A stretch of 64,000 nucleotides of DNA from Azospirillum tabaci (GTDB lineage Bacteria; Pseudomonadota; Alphaproteobacteria; Azospirillales; Azospirillaceae). Location of the stretch: positions 124,001 to 188,000 of the forward strand of contig NZ_JACCJY010000013.1 of NCBI RefSeq assembly GCF_014596085.1, in the 5' to 3' direction. The position numbers and the translations under genes were made by a program. Shown one piece after another: positions 35,096-41,582 of this stretch. The notes under the pieces were generated by a model. That model worked only from the letters and a program-made list of their open reading frames with translations, had not been told where the DNA came from and made no database searches. Position 1 is the stretch's first letter; each line of letters opens with the position of its first letter.

Positions 35096-35111
35096 TGTGA
35101 TGTTCATCACA
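35096..35111. promoter_or_regulatory. Perfect CRP/FNR-family palindrome
   Basis: TGTGATGTTCATCACA matches the Crp consensus TGTGA-N6-TCACA in both half-sites and extends to an 18-base palindrome with flanking A and T. It lies in a gene-free gap. Which promoter it serves is not clear. Confidence 0.45.
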
Positions 35112-35261
35112 TGGATGCGCTGTGCCATTCTCAGCCTAACGCCTGCGTCAACCTGCCGCACCCCAAGGGCATACGCTTGCAACCTTAAGGGAAATGAAGG
35201 GGTTGCGGGGATTTTACATATTTCAGTATGCGGCTAAGTTCGCGTTGGTTACGGGTATGAA

Positions 35262-35490
35262 ATAAAAAAGCTCTACCAATAGCAGAAGGGCACTCGGTAG
35301 AGTTCATTCCCGCCTAAGCCCAAAGGCGGAAGGACTGGTTAGGGATCGTGACTCCCGCCCCAGCCCTCAGAGTCCCACCTCACCGGGTATTGCTGCGGCG
35401 CATCAGCGCTGAAGGCCGCAACTCACCGTCCGCACCTTACCGGCGGCATTGGTGACTGTTGCACGAGAGGTGTGGAATTGGGAACCCATT
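35262..35490 (-). ncRNA. Candidate structured RNA in the lysogeny region
   Basis: The gap from 34994 to 35651 holds no convincing protein. On the minus strand it carries a series of stems: TGCGGC/GCCGCA (35394-35399 with 35415-35420) capped by the palindrome TCAGCGCTGA, GACTC/GAGTC (35350-35354 with 35370-35374), and CCGCC/GGCGG (35310-35314 with 35325-35329). A Rho-independent terminator ends the series. The 5' end is uncertain; an AATAAT box near 35490 could be a -10. It may instead be the 3' tail of a longer transcript from cI. Confidence 0.4.
35264..35302 (-). terminator. Rho-independent terminator, minus strand
   Basis: On the minus strand CTCTACC (35296-35302) pairs with GGTAGAG (35271-35277) and is followed by C and six T. 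It faces away from cI, and no gene stop is near it, so it ends either the candidate RNA or the cI message. Confidence 0.7.
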
Positions 35491-35651
35491 ATTGCATACG
35501 CGCATATGTTTGCCCCGCTCCCCGCCGGGATCAGCGCGCGCCGCCATAGCAGGATTGAAGTCCTTCAAATGGGACAGCCGTCAAGCTAGCGGTGGACTAG
35601 CTCGCGCATCTGTGACAAGGTTTGTTCACTTTTCGTTCTGGGGGAAGCGTA

Positions 35652-35918
35652 ATGACCGGCGCTGAGGAACGGTTGGGGAAAGCTGAGGGGGCGCCGCCGC
35701 ATGGCGCAATGTTGTCTAGCGATGAACGTCTCCTGGTGGCAGCGCTGCGGAGGCTGCCGCCCGAGGCCGTGGCCCGGATTATTCAGGCTGCTGTCCAGCG
35801 TCATCAAGAGAGATGCCGGCCCTCCGTGCTTCTCGATGGATCTGCTCCCACAGCCACGCCTTATCCTCATCGGGAAGCTGACGATATATCAGCACCAAGC
35901 CCCATTCCTCGTCCGTGA
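35652..35918 (+). CDS. Possible small protein overlapping the cI 3' end
   Basis: An 88-residue frame (MTGAEERLGKAEGAPPH; SSDERLLVAALRRLPPEAVARII) with GGGGGAAG before the ATG. The first 55 residues look protein-like. The last 140 bases overlap cI on the opposite strand, so either the protein is shorter-lived than drawn or the frame is a coincidence. Confidence 0.35.
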   Translation: MTGAEERLGKAEGAPPHGAMLSSDERLLVAALRRLPPEAVARIIQAAVQRHQERCRPSVLLDGSAPTATPYPHREADDISAPSPIPRP

Positions 35919-36186
35919 GGTCATGAGCCGCGGCAGACATGGCGTGATTGCGCGCGGAGTAGGCTCGAAAGACGGCTGCCGCCCCGCCTGGGAGAAGATC
36001 GGCTAGTGCTTCGACGTCAAGACCGTAGAGCCGAGCGAGCCCGAGAAGGTTCTTCGGTTCCGGAGTTGTCTCGCCGCTTTCCCACTGACCTACGGCTGGG
36101 CGGGACACGCCAAGTTGGGTGGCCACCTTGTCTTGGGTCAGCTTCTTGGCTTTCCGCGCGTCTCGTAAGCTCTTCGGCAGGTCCAT
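35779..36186 (-). CDS. Phage repressor, CI-like, without protease domain
   Basis: A 135-residue protein with an N-terminal Cro/CI helix-turn-helix (residues 5-60; LTQDKVATQLGVSRPAVGQWESG). A short C-terminal helical region (DLTDEEWGLVLIYRQLPDEDKAWLWEQIH) probably dimerises. It lacks the S24/LexA-type autoprotease domain of lambda CI. It is divergent from cro with repressor palindromes between them. Start chosen at MDLPKSLRD. Confidence 0.85.
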   Translation of the reverse strand: MDLPKSLRDARKAKKLTQDKVATQLGVSRPAVGQWESGETTPEPKNLLGLARLYGLDVEALADLLPGGAAAVFRAYSARNHAMSAAAHDLTDEEWGLVLIYRQLPDEDKAWLWEQIHREARRAGISLDDAGQQPE

Positions 36187-36249
36187 GATCGCTGGCTTTT
36201 CCGGAAGCGGCAAAGCCAGACTGTGAAAGTTCGGCTTACGGAACTCAAC

Positions 36250-36264
36250 GCAAGTGTCGCTTAC
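36250..36264. promoter_or_regulatory. Repressor operator, second copy
   Basis: GCAAGTGTCGCTTAC matches the 15-bp operator GTAAGCGTCGCTTAC at 13 of 15 positions. A still weaker half-site (GGCTTAC) lies at 36233-36239. With the copy at 36286 they form an OR-like set between cI and cro. Confidence 0.7.
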
Positions 36265-36273
36265 GTTTCTTGC

Positions 36274-36303
36274 TTGCAAAGTGAGGTAAGCGTCGCTTAC
36301 ATT
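36274..36303 (+). promoter_or_regulatory. Rightward promoter (PR) with operator
   Basis: TTGCAA (36274-36279), an 18-base spacer and TACATT (36298-36303), with the perfect palindrome GTAAGCGTCGCTTAC at 36286-36300. The layout matches the leftward promoter base for base in spacing. The predicted transcription start falls at or next to the cro ATG at 36310. Confidence 0.8.
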
Positions 36304-36309
36304 AGGGGG

Positions 36310-36546
36310 ATGAAAGACCATGCTCTCTCTCAAGCGATAGCGGCAGTGGGTGGACCGGCAGAACTGGGGCGCCGCCTCCAAATCAGCAGCCAAGCCATTT
36401 CTCAGTGGCGGAGGTGCCCGCCGGAACGCGTGATCCAGGTGGAGGAGGCGACGGGAGGGAAAGTATCCCGGTCCGCGTTGCGCCCCGATCTGTATCCGCC
36501 GGCCAAGCCGCGCCGCCGCCCGCCCCAGCACGAAGCCCGCGCATAG
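36310..36546 (+). CDS. Cro/YdaS-like regulator
   Basis: A 78-residue DNA-binding protein (ALSQAIAAVGGPAELGRRLQ and ISSQAISQWRRCPPERVIQVE) matching the YdaS/Cro helix-turn-helix family, with a basic Pro-rich tail. It is the first gene of the rightward arm and probably competes with the repressor. The ATG at 36310 follows AGGGGG, but that purine run may lie outside the mRNA because the promoter is so close. Confidence 0.82.
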   Translation: MKDHALSQAIAAVGGPAELGRRLQISSQAISQWRRCPPERVIQVEEATGGKVSRSALRPDLYPPAKPRRRPPQHEARA

Positions 36547-36728
36547 GAGGCCCGGCCATGGCTGACTACGCCTGCCTCCTCGCCGCGCGCCTCGCCGCTG
36601 GCGCTGGGCACAGGGTTCCCCTCCAGCATATCACGCGCCGAGCGTACCGGTCCTTCCGGGCCGGTGTCACGGGTGCATGGGTGTGGGCGGGGTCCCTCTG
36701 TGGGGTGATGGCCTGCCACGTTCGCGCC

Positions 36729-36920
36729 TCAGCTCTGGTTGGGGCTCTGGTCGTGCATCAGCCGGACCAGGGGCAGGGCGCCCATCTCGCGCCGCTCGAT
36801 CTGGTCGGCGATGCCCCGGCAGTAGATCGCCTGCTTCGGGTCGGTCTCTTCGACCTCGGCGGCGGTCTCGCGGAACCACGCGGCGCGGGCCAGTCCATTC
36901 GGCGGACAGGGTCGGGCCAT
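36729..36920 (-). CDS. Small hypothetical protein
   Basis: A 63-residue protein (GLARAAWFRETAAEVEETDPKQ; CRGIADQIERREMG) with strong GC3 codon bias and GAAGGAG upstream. It is transcribed against cro. A plus-strand frame (36558-37034, preceded by AGGAGG) overlaps it but loses coding character here. Family unknown. Confidence 0.6.
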   Translation of the reverse strand: MARPCPPNGLARAAWFRETAAEVEETDPKQAIYCRGIADQIERREMGALPLVRLMHDQSPNQS

Positions 36921-36923
36921 CGG

Positions 36924-37067
36924 TCAGGGCTCCTTCGCGAATTCAGTTTCCAACTGCTCCGCCAGCTCCAGGCACAGCAGCGCCTTTCGCGGCGCCATGC
37001 GGGCCAGCAGACGGAGCAAAGTCACAATAGCTGAGGCGACCTGAGCGGCCTTTGGGTCGTTCGTCAT
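36924..37067 (-). CDS. Small hypothetical protein
   Basis: A 47-residue, Leu/Ala-rich helical protein (AIVTLLRLLARMAPRKALLC). It precedes the 63-residue gene by 3 bases, forming a two-gene minus-strand operon between cro and the rightward genes. Its start is 28 bases from the divergent gene at 37096. Confidence 0.6.
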   Translation of the reverse strand: MTNDPKAAQVASAIVTLLRLLARMAPRKALLCLELAEQLETEFAKEP

Positions 37068-37079
37068 GCCTCAATCGTA

Positions 37080-37095
37080 GTAATCGGGGGATTAC
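37080..37095. promoter_or_regulatory. Inverted repeat at a divergent start
   Basis: GTAATC-GGGG-GATTAC abuts the ATG at 37096 and fills most of the 28-base interval to the divergent gene. It may be an operator, or a hairpin that hides the GGGG ribosome-binding run. Confidence 0.55.
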
Positions 37096-37560
37096 ATGGA
37101 CATTCAATCTCAGGGCGTTGTGCGCCCCAACCGGGGCAGCAAGGTTGCCCAAGCTGCCGACAAGATGAAGGACTTGGCCCGTCTCCTTCGCCGCTACTTC
37201 CGGGACAAGTACGACGACCGCAAGGTGCGTGAGAACATTGCCGCCGATTATGGCGTCTGCCGCCGCACCGCCGGTCAGTGGCTCAGCACCGGCCCCACCG
37301 GAAAGCATCTGGTCACCATCATCGCCCGCGAAGGCATGGCGTTCGTGACCCGCGTCATCCACCCCATCGCCACCGTGAAGGACATCCATGAACGCCGCCT
37401 CGACGCCCGGCAAGCCGCCCTCGACACCCAGCTCTCCGCCGAGCAGGCGGACCTTGCGGCAGACATTGCGAGCGGCGGTTCAGGCCGTGGCTCTCTGGCT
37501 GGCCGCCGTGTCTCGGTCATTGGGGCGCTGAAGGCCCGCCTCCGCCGGGAGGCCGCGTGA
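37096..37560 (+). CDS. Putative CII-like DNA-binding protein
   Basis: A 154-residue basic protein. Residues about 45-75 (RENIAADYGVCRRTAGQWLS) look like a helix-turn-helix; the C-terminal half has a helical segment and a basic tail. Its position as first gene after the cro region resembles cII-type regulators, but similarity is only positional. TGATG overlap with the next gene. Confidence 0.6.
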   Translation: MDIQSQGVVRPNRGSKVAQAADKMKDLARLLRRYFRDKYDDRKVRENIAADYGVCRRTAGQWLSTGPTGKHLVTIIAREGMAFVTRVIHPIATVKDIHERRLDARQAALDTQLSAEQADLAADIASGGSGRGSLAGRRVSVIGALKARLRREAA

Positions 37561-37784
37561 TGTCGCTCCCGATCGTAACGCCCGAGCTGGTCGCCGCCGT
37601 CGCCCACAACGCCTACCGGCTCCGCCTGGACAGCGATGGGGACCGGGACAAGTTCGACGCTCTGCCGCCGGTCAAGCAGAAGTCCCGCACCGTGGCCTTC
37701 GAGCCGCTCACCCGCTCGGTCCTTCTGGCGCTGGGGTGTCCGGAGCCGGAGCGCCGCAAGGCTCAGGCCGGGGAGGCTGTGTGA
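37560..37784 (+). CDS. Small hypothetical protein
   Basis: A 74-residue protein (LVAAVAHNAYRLRLDSDGDRD) of unknown function, coupled on both sides by TGATG overlaps. Confidence 0.6.
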   Translation: MSLPIVTPELVAAVAHNAYRLRLDSDGDRDKFDALPPVKQKSRTVAFEPLTRSVLLALGCPEPERRKAQAGEAV

Positions 37785-38062
37785 TGCATCACCGTGCCCT
37801 GGACCCCGTAACCGCCCTGACCATGGCCCGCCCTCTCGGCGCCCGCGCTGCCGCCCTTGACATGGCGGAGCAAGTCCGCCGGGCCGTCGCCGAGAAGCTG
37901 GTCCCGGTGGTGACGATCAAGCCCGGCGATCTGGCTGCGGCTACCGCAAAGCTGGAGGCCATGGCCCGCGCCCGCCGGTCTGGCACCGCCAAGCGCCGCG
38001 TGTCTGCCAACACACGGGCGGCCATCTCTGCCGCCGGCCGGCGGAAGAAGGCGGACGGTTGA
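37784..38062 (+). CDS. Small basic hypothetical protein
   Basis: A 92-residue protein with a helical middle and a strongly basic C-terminal tail (RARRSGTAKRRVSANTR). It may bind nucleic acid. Coupled to both neighbours by TGATG. Confidence 0.6.
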   Translation: MHHRALDPVTALTMARPLGARAAALDMAEQVRRAVAEKLVPVVTIKPGDLAAATAKLEAMARARRSGTAKRRVSANTRAAISAAGRRKKADG

Positions 38063-38490
38063 TGTCGGCGCGCTTCTCCTCCTCCGACCTCGCCCGCCTT
38101 GGGCCTGACGCGCAGCGCCAGATCGGCAACGTGCGCCTGGCCGAGCGCATCCGGGACGAGGTGCTGGCCGAGAGGCGGGCCAACAAGTTCGGCGCTGAGA
38201 AGACCCCGGTGGACGGCATCACCTTCGACAGCAAGGCCGAGGCCGCCCGGTACGCTGCGCTGAAGCTGGAGGAGCGCGCCGGGCTGATCGCCGGGCTGCG
38301 CCTCCAGGTCCCCTACGAGATCACCGTCAACGGCATCCGCATCGGGAAGTGGATTGCCGACTTCGAATACCGCCGGGCTGGCGAGACCGTGACGGAGGAC
38401 GTCAAGGGCGTCCGGACCCCGGTCTACCGGCTCAAGAAACGCCTCGTGGAAGCCCTTTACGGCATCCGCATCACGGAGATCCAGGCATGA
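38062..38490 (+). CDS. DUF1064 family phage protein (PD-(D/E)XK-type)
   Basis: A 142-residue protein with all DUF1064 landmarks: NKFGAEKTPVDGITFDSKAEAARYAAL, IADFEYRRAG, TEDVKGVRTPVYRLKKRLVEA and YGIRITEI. The D...(E)-x-K pattern (ADFEY and EDVKG) fits a PD-(D/E)XK nuclease core. Phage members are thought to act in recombination or DNA processing. ATGA overlap with the next gene. Confidence 0.85.
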   Translation: MSARFSSSDLARLGPDAQRQIGNVRLAERIRDEVLAERRANKFGAEKTPVDGITFDSKAEAARYAALKLEERAGLIAGLRLQVPYEITVNGIRIGKWIADFEYRRAGETVTEDVKGVRTPVYRLKKRLVEALYGIRITEIQA

Positions 38491-39020
38491 CCGCCACCGC
38501 TCAAGACATGATCAAGCAGTTCGCCGACCGCATGGAGCGCCTTCTGGACGAGATCGACGGTCTGAAGGAGGACCTGAAGGAGCTTCGCGCCGAGGTGAAG
38601 GGCGCGGGCTTCAACGTCAAGGCCCTGGATAAGCTGGTCGCCATCCGCCGCAAGGACACGAACGACAAGGAAGCGGAGTTCATCAACGACCTGATCCTGT
38701 ACGCCAACGTGACCGGCACGCGGCTGGGTGTCGTGACCTCCGAGACCGAGCCGACGCCGATTGAGCAGGCCATCGCCGCCAGCAAGGCGAAGGAGCCGGA
38801 CGGCTTCGATCCGGAGACCGGCGAGGTGTTCGACCCGGTGCGACGCATGGCCGAAGGTCTGGCGTGCGGCGACGAGCGCATTCAGCGTTCGGCGAAGTTC
38901 CCGCCGGGCACCGAGTTGCACATCTCCCCAGGCGCCGGGCGTGCCGACTGGCCGGCTGACCTGCCGACCTCCTTCATTGCCGGCGCCGATGGGCACATGC
39001 GCGCTGAGGCCCGCCCATGA
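38487..39020 (+). CDS. GapR-like (DUF2312) DNA-binding protein with C-terminal extension
   Basis: A 177-residue protein. Residues 1-75 match the GapR/DUF2312 coiled coil: QDMIKQFADRMERLLDEIDGLKEDLK and VKGAGFNVKALDKLVAIRRKD. GapR is an alphaproteobacterial nucleoid protein of about 90 residues that binds overtwisted DNA and assists topoisomerases. Here about 100 extra residues follow (PTPIEQAIAASKAKEPDG onward), not recognised. It lies among phage replication genes. Confidence 0.82.
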   Translation: MTATAQDMIKQFADRMERLLDEIDGLKEDLKELRAEVKGAGFNVKALDKLVAIRRKDTNDKEAEFINDLILYANVTGTRLGVVTSETEPTPIEQAIAASKAKEPDGFDPETGEVFDPVRRMAEGLACGDERIQRSAKFPPGTELHISPGAGRADWPADLPTSFIAGADGHMRAEARP

Positions 39021-39199
39021 AGCCCCGCCGCTCCATCACGAAAGCCGACCTGGACGAAGCCAAGCGGGCCGCCGACGCGGCTCCGAAGGGCAAGCGGATG
39101 TTCCGCCGCCGGGATCTCCAGAGGCTCATCACCGCGGCTCTCGCGCAGGATGTGAAGGCCATGCGCGCCGCCCGCCGCAAGGGGAGTGCATCCGCATGA
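39017..39199 (+). CDS. Small basic protein
   Basis: A 60-residue Lys/Arg-rich protein (KGKRMFRRRDLQRLITAAL) of unknown role, overlapping the GapR-like gene and the next gene as ATGA. Confidence 0.6.
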   Translation: MKPRRSITKADLDEAKRAADAAPKGKRMFRRRDLQRLITAALAQDVKAMRAARRKGSASA

Positions 39200-39738
39200 C
39201 CAAGCCCGCCGGCTTCCGCATCCCCGCGCTGGTCCGTAACAACGCCGACTACAAGGCCCGCGTCGAGAACGCCATCCCCGCGTCAATCCTCAACTGCGTC
39301 GTCACGACCGCGCTTGCTGAAGGCAAGGCCCCGCCGAGCATGGCCGCGGCCTACGCCCCGGTGATGCGCGATCTGATCGTCGCCTTCGATGACCACTTCC
39401 GAGATCTCCCGTGGCCCACGCGCCGGCTGCTGATCGCCGCCGTGGATGGCATCGTCCATTTCGCCGTCACCAAGAACGGCGTGAGCATGTACCCGCGCTC
39501 CCTGGTGCTGGCCTGCCTGTATTGGCTCTCGCCAATCGTGCAGAGCGCCGACCGGCAGCGCGGCATCATGAACGCTGCCTTCCTGCGGGCCTTCCCGGCG
39601 CTCCTCGCCGACGCACAGGGAGCCAGCGACTACGAGCAGTGCAGCGACGAGGGCGCGTGGATCGCCGAGATCATCCGCGTCCGCCTGGAGTCCCTTGGCC
39701 TGTTCGTCGGTGTCCTCCCCTCCATAGCGGCGGAGTAG
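39196..39738 (+). CDS. Hypothetical phage protein
   Basis: A 180-residue protein, mostly helical with hydrophobic patches (PWPTRRLLIAAVDGIVHFAV; SLVLACLYWLSPIVQ), not clearly membrane-inserted. Not recognised. ATGA coupling upstream. Confidence 0.6.
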   Translation: MTKPAGFRIPALVRNNADYKARVENAIPASILNCVVTTALAEGKAPPSMAAAYAPVMRDLIVAFDDHFRDLPWPTRRLLIAAVDGIVHFAVTKNGVSMYPRSLVLACLYWLSPIVQSADRQRGIMNAAFLRAFPALLADAQGASDYEQCSDEGAWIAEIIRVRLESLGLFVGVLPSIAAE

Positions 39739-39744
39739 GGCGCC

Positions 39745-39948
39745 ATGAGCCGACTGACCGCAATTGAAGTTGCCGCCGAGCACTGCGCGTGGGCGCGGCG
39801 GAGCGGATTGTCAGCCCGTCAGGTGGTTGAGGCGATCCTTGGCCGCCCGGTCGCCTATCGCTCGGCCATCACATGGCATGACGCCTCCCATGTCGTCGCC
39901 GCGTGGTGGGACGCGATGAAGTATCAGCGCAGGAGGGCCGCCGCATGA
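39745..39948 (+). CDS. Small hypothetical protein
   Basis: A 67-residue helical protein (EVAAEHCAWARRSGLSARQVVEAIL). Its stop overlaps the replication gene start as ATGA. Not recognised. Confidence 0.55.
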   Translation: MSRLTAIEVAAEHCAWARRSGLSARQVVEAILGRPVAYRSAITWHDASHVVAAWWDAMKYQRRRAAA

Positions 39949-40907
39949 CCGGCTACTACCTCATGCACCGTGGGTGGATGGACAACCCGGCCCTTGGCGG
40001 GAAGCGCGACCCGTTCTGCAAGCGAGCGGCCTGGGCTTGGCTGATCGAAGAGGCCGCCTGGAAGGACACGCGCTCCAACGTCGGCGGGAAGTGGGTTGAC
40101 CTGAAGCGTGGGCAACTGTGCTGCGCCTACCGCTACCTCGCGGAAGCTTGGGGTTGGTCTCTCGGCACGGTGCAGCGGTTCATCGACCGTCTTGAAACCG
40201 ATACGATGGTGACGCGTATCGTTGAGAACGGTCGCCTTATCCTAACCATTTGCAAATACGACGAATATCAGGTTCCGGCGCGTATCGCTAAGCAGCTTCC
40301 CGATACGGAAGCCGATACGCTTCCGATACGCGACCGATACGCGACCGATACAAAAGAGAATACAGGGAAAGAACTTACCCTAGAGGCTGACGCCTCTAGG
40401 GATGTCGCCGCCGAGCCAGCGGACGAAGCCCAGCCGGATCTGATCAAGCTGGATCGCACGGAAACCGCCTCCGTCGAGACGCTGAAGGCCATGGCCGCCA
40501 TCTGGCGGGACGTGTGCGGCGATGTGCTGCCAGTGCCCCGCGGCCTGGATAAGGGCCGCCAAGCCGCCCTGCGCCGCCGCCTCCACGACACGTTCGAGGG
40601 CAGCCTCGAGCGCTGGACGGAGTTCTGCCAGCGGGTCCGCGGCAGCCCCTTCCTGACCGGCGAGAACGCCAGCGGTTGGCGCGCCGACCTCGATTTCATG
40701 CTCAAGCCCAAGAACGCGAACAAGCTCCTCGAAGGGGGTTACGATGACCGAAAGCCTCGACAGCCTGCCGCCCAGCAACGTCGTCCCGCTGCCCGCTCGT
40801 TCGAATTCGACCCTGACTCCGGCCTTGGCGGCATCCTTGACGGCTGCGACATCGTGGCTCCAGAGCTGGACGCCTGCGGAGCCGGTCCCGGCTGGCGAGC
40901 GCACTAA
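39945..40907 (+). CDS. Phage replication initiator, O-like
   Basis: A 320-residue protein. The N-terminal 110 residues form a winged helix of the phage replisome-organiser type (CKRAAWAWLIEEAAW; LAEAWGWSLGTVQRFIDRLE; NGRLILTICKYDEYQ). A polar linker carries several DTE/DRY repeats; the C-terminal part (RWTEFCQRVRGSPFLTGEN ASGWRADLDFML) is typical of replication proteins. Its last 164 bases are shared with the next gene in another frame. Confidence 0.78.
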   Translation: MTGYYLMHRGWMDNPALGGKRDPFCKRAAWAWLIEEAAWKDTRSNVGGKWVDLKRGQLCCAYRYLAEAWGWSLGTVQRFIDRLETDTMVTRIVENGRLILTICKYDEYQVPARIAKQLPDTEADTLPIRDRYATDTKENTGKELTLEADASRDVAAEPADEAQPDLIKLDRTETASVETLKAMAAIWRDVCGDVLPVPRGLDKGRQAALRRRLHDTFEGSLERWTEFCQRVRGSPFLTGENASGWRADLDFMLKPKNANKLLEGGYDDRKPRQPAAQQRRPAARSFEFDPDSGLGGILDGCDIVAPELDACGAGPGWRAH

Positions 40908-41580
40908 GCTCCCGGCACTGATCGCCGCCGCCGAGCAGCACGCCGCGCCGGCCAGCCCGGAAGCCTTCGCCATCGCGATGAAGCCGCTGGTCGAGTGGGT
41001 GCAGCGGTTCGGGATTGTCCCGCTGGAACCGACCGAACAGCAGGGCGGACAGCCGGGCGTGCGCCGCGCCCAGGTGGCGGAGATCGTGCGCGGCTACCGC
41101 GACGCCCTGTCCGACATCCCCGGCGACATCCTGGCCGATGCGGTCAAGGCAACCGTTGACCGGCACGCCTACCGGAACCTCCCGACGCCCGGCGACATCC
41201 GCGCCCGCGCCGAAGCTGAAATGCGGGAGCGCTCCGACCGCCTCCGCCGCCTCCGCACGGCCAAGATGCGCGCCGACATGGACGCCAAGGCCCGCGCCGC
41301 AGAGCCGTCCGACGCGCCGCGCGAGCGCACCCCGGCGGAACTGGCCGCCGCCGCCGCCGCGAAGGAGGCCGCCCTACAGGCCCTTTCCGAAGGCCCCGTG
41401 AAGGCCATGCCCGCCGAGCGTGACGACCTCCGCCAGGTGCGAGACGACAGCACCGCCGCCGCCCGCCGCCGTGTCGCCGAAGGGCTGGCCGGCTTCCGGA
41501 AGATCGAACGCCCCAACACGCCATGGAGCGCGATGCAGCAACCGCCGGCCGCCTCCCACGCGCGCCGCATGGAGGGCTGA
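40744..41580 (+). CDS. Putative helicase-loader-like replication protein (P-like)
   Basis: A 278-residue protein lacking Walker motifs. Residues 95-175 (AEIVRGYRDALSDIPGDILADAV; RNLPTPGDIRARAEAEM) match a pattern common in phage proteins just downstream of O-like initiators, so a lambda P-like loader role is inferred. The start lies inside the initiator gene and gives a 164-base dual-coding overlap; AAGGGGG precedes it. A long charged helix occupies the C-terminal half. Confidence 0.65.
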   Translation: MTESLDSLPPSNVVPLPARSNSTLTPALAASLTAATSWLQSWTPAEPVPAGERTKLPALIAAAEQHAAPASPEAFAIAMKPLVEWVQRFGIVPLEPTEQQGGQPGVRRAQVAEIVRGYRDALSDIPGDILADAVKATVDRHAYRNLPTPGDIRARAEAEMRERSDRLRRLRTAKMRADMDAKARAAEPSDAPRERTPAELAAAAAAKEAALQALSEGPVKAMPAERDDLRQVRDDSTAAARRRVAEGLAGFRKIERPNTPWSAMQQPPAASHARRMEG

Positions 41581-41582
41581 GA

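Noticed and set aside
34929..35237. A 102-residue frame over the 3' end of the low-GC gene
   Set aside because: No ribosome-binding site, overlap with a terminator hairpin, and low-complexity composition.
35584..35602. AGCTAG-N7-CTAGCT palindrome downstream of the repressor gene
   Set aside because: It has neither the repressor operator sequence nor a T-run, and no start codon or promoter can be linked to it with confidence.
36558..37034. A 158-residue plus-strand frame after cro with a good AGGAGG before its ATG
   Set aside because: Its second half lies opposite two minus-strand genes with better codon bias and coupling, and reads as their complement. A short real peptide at its 5' end (36558-36728) cannot be excluded.
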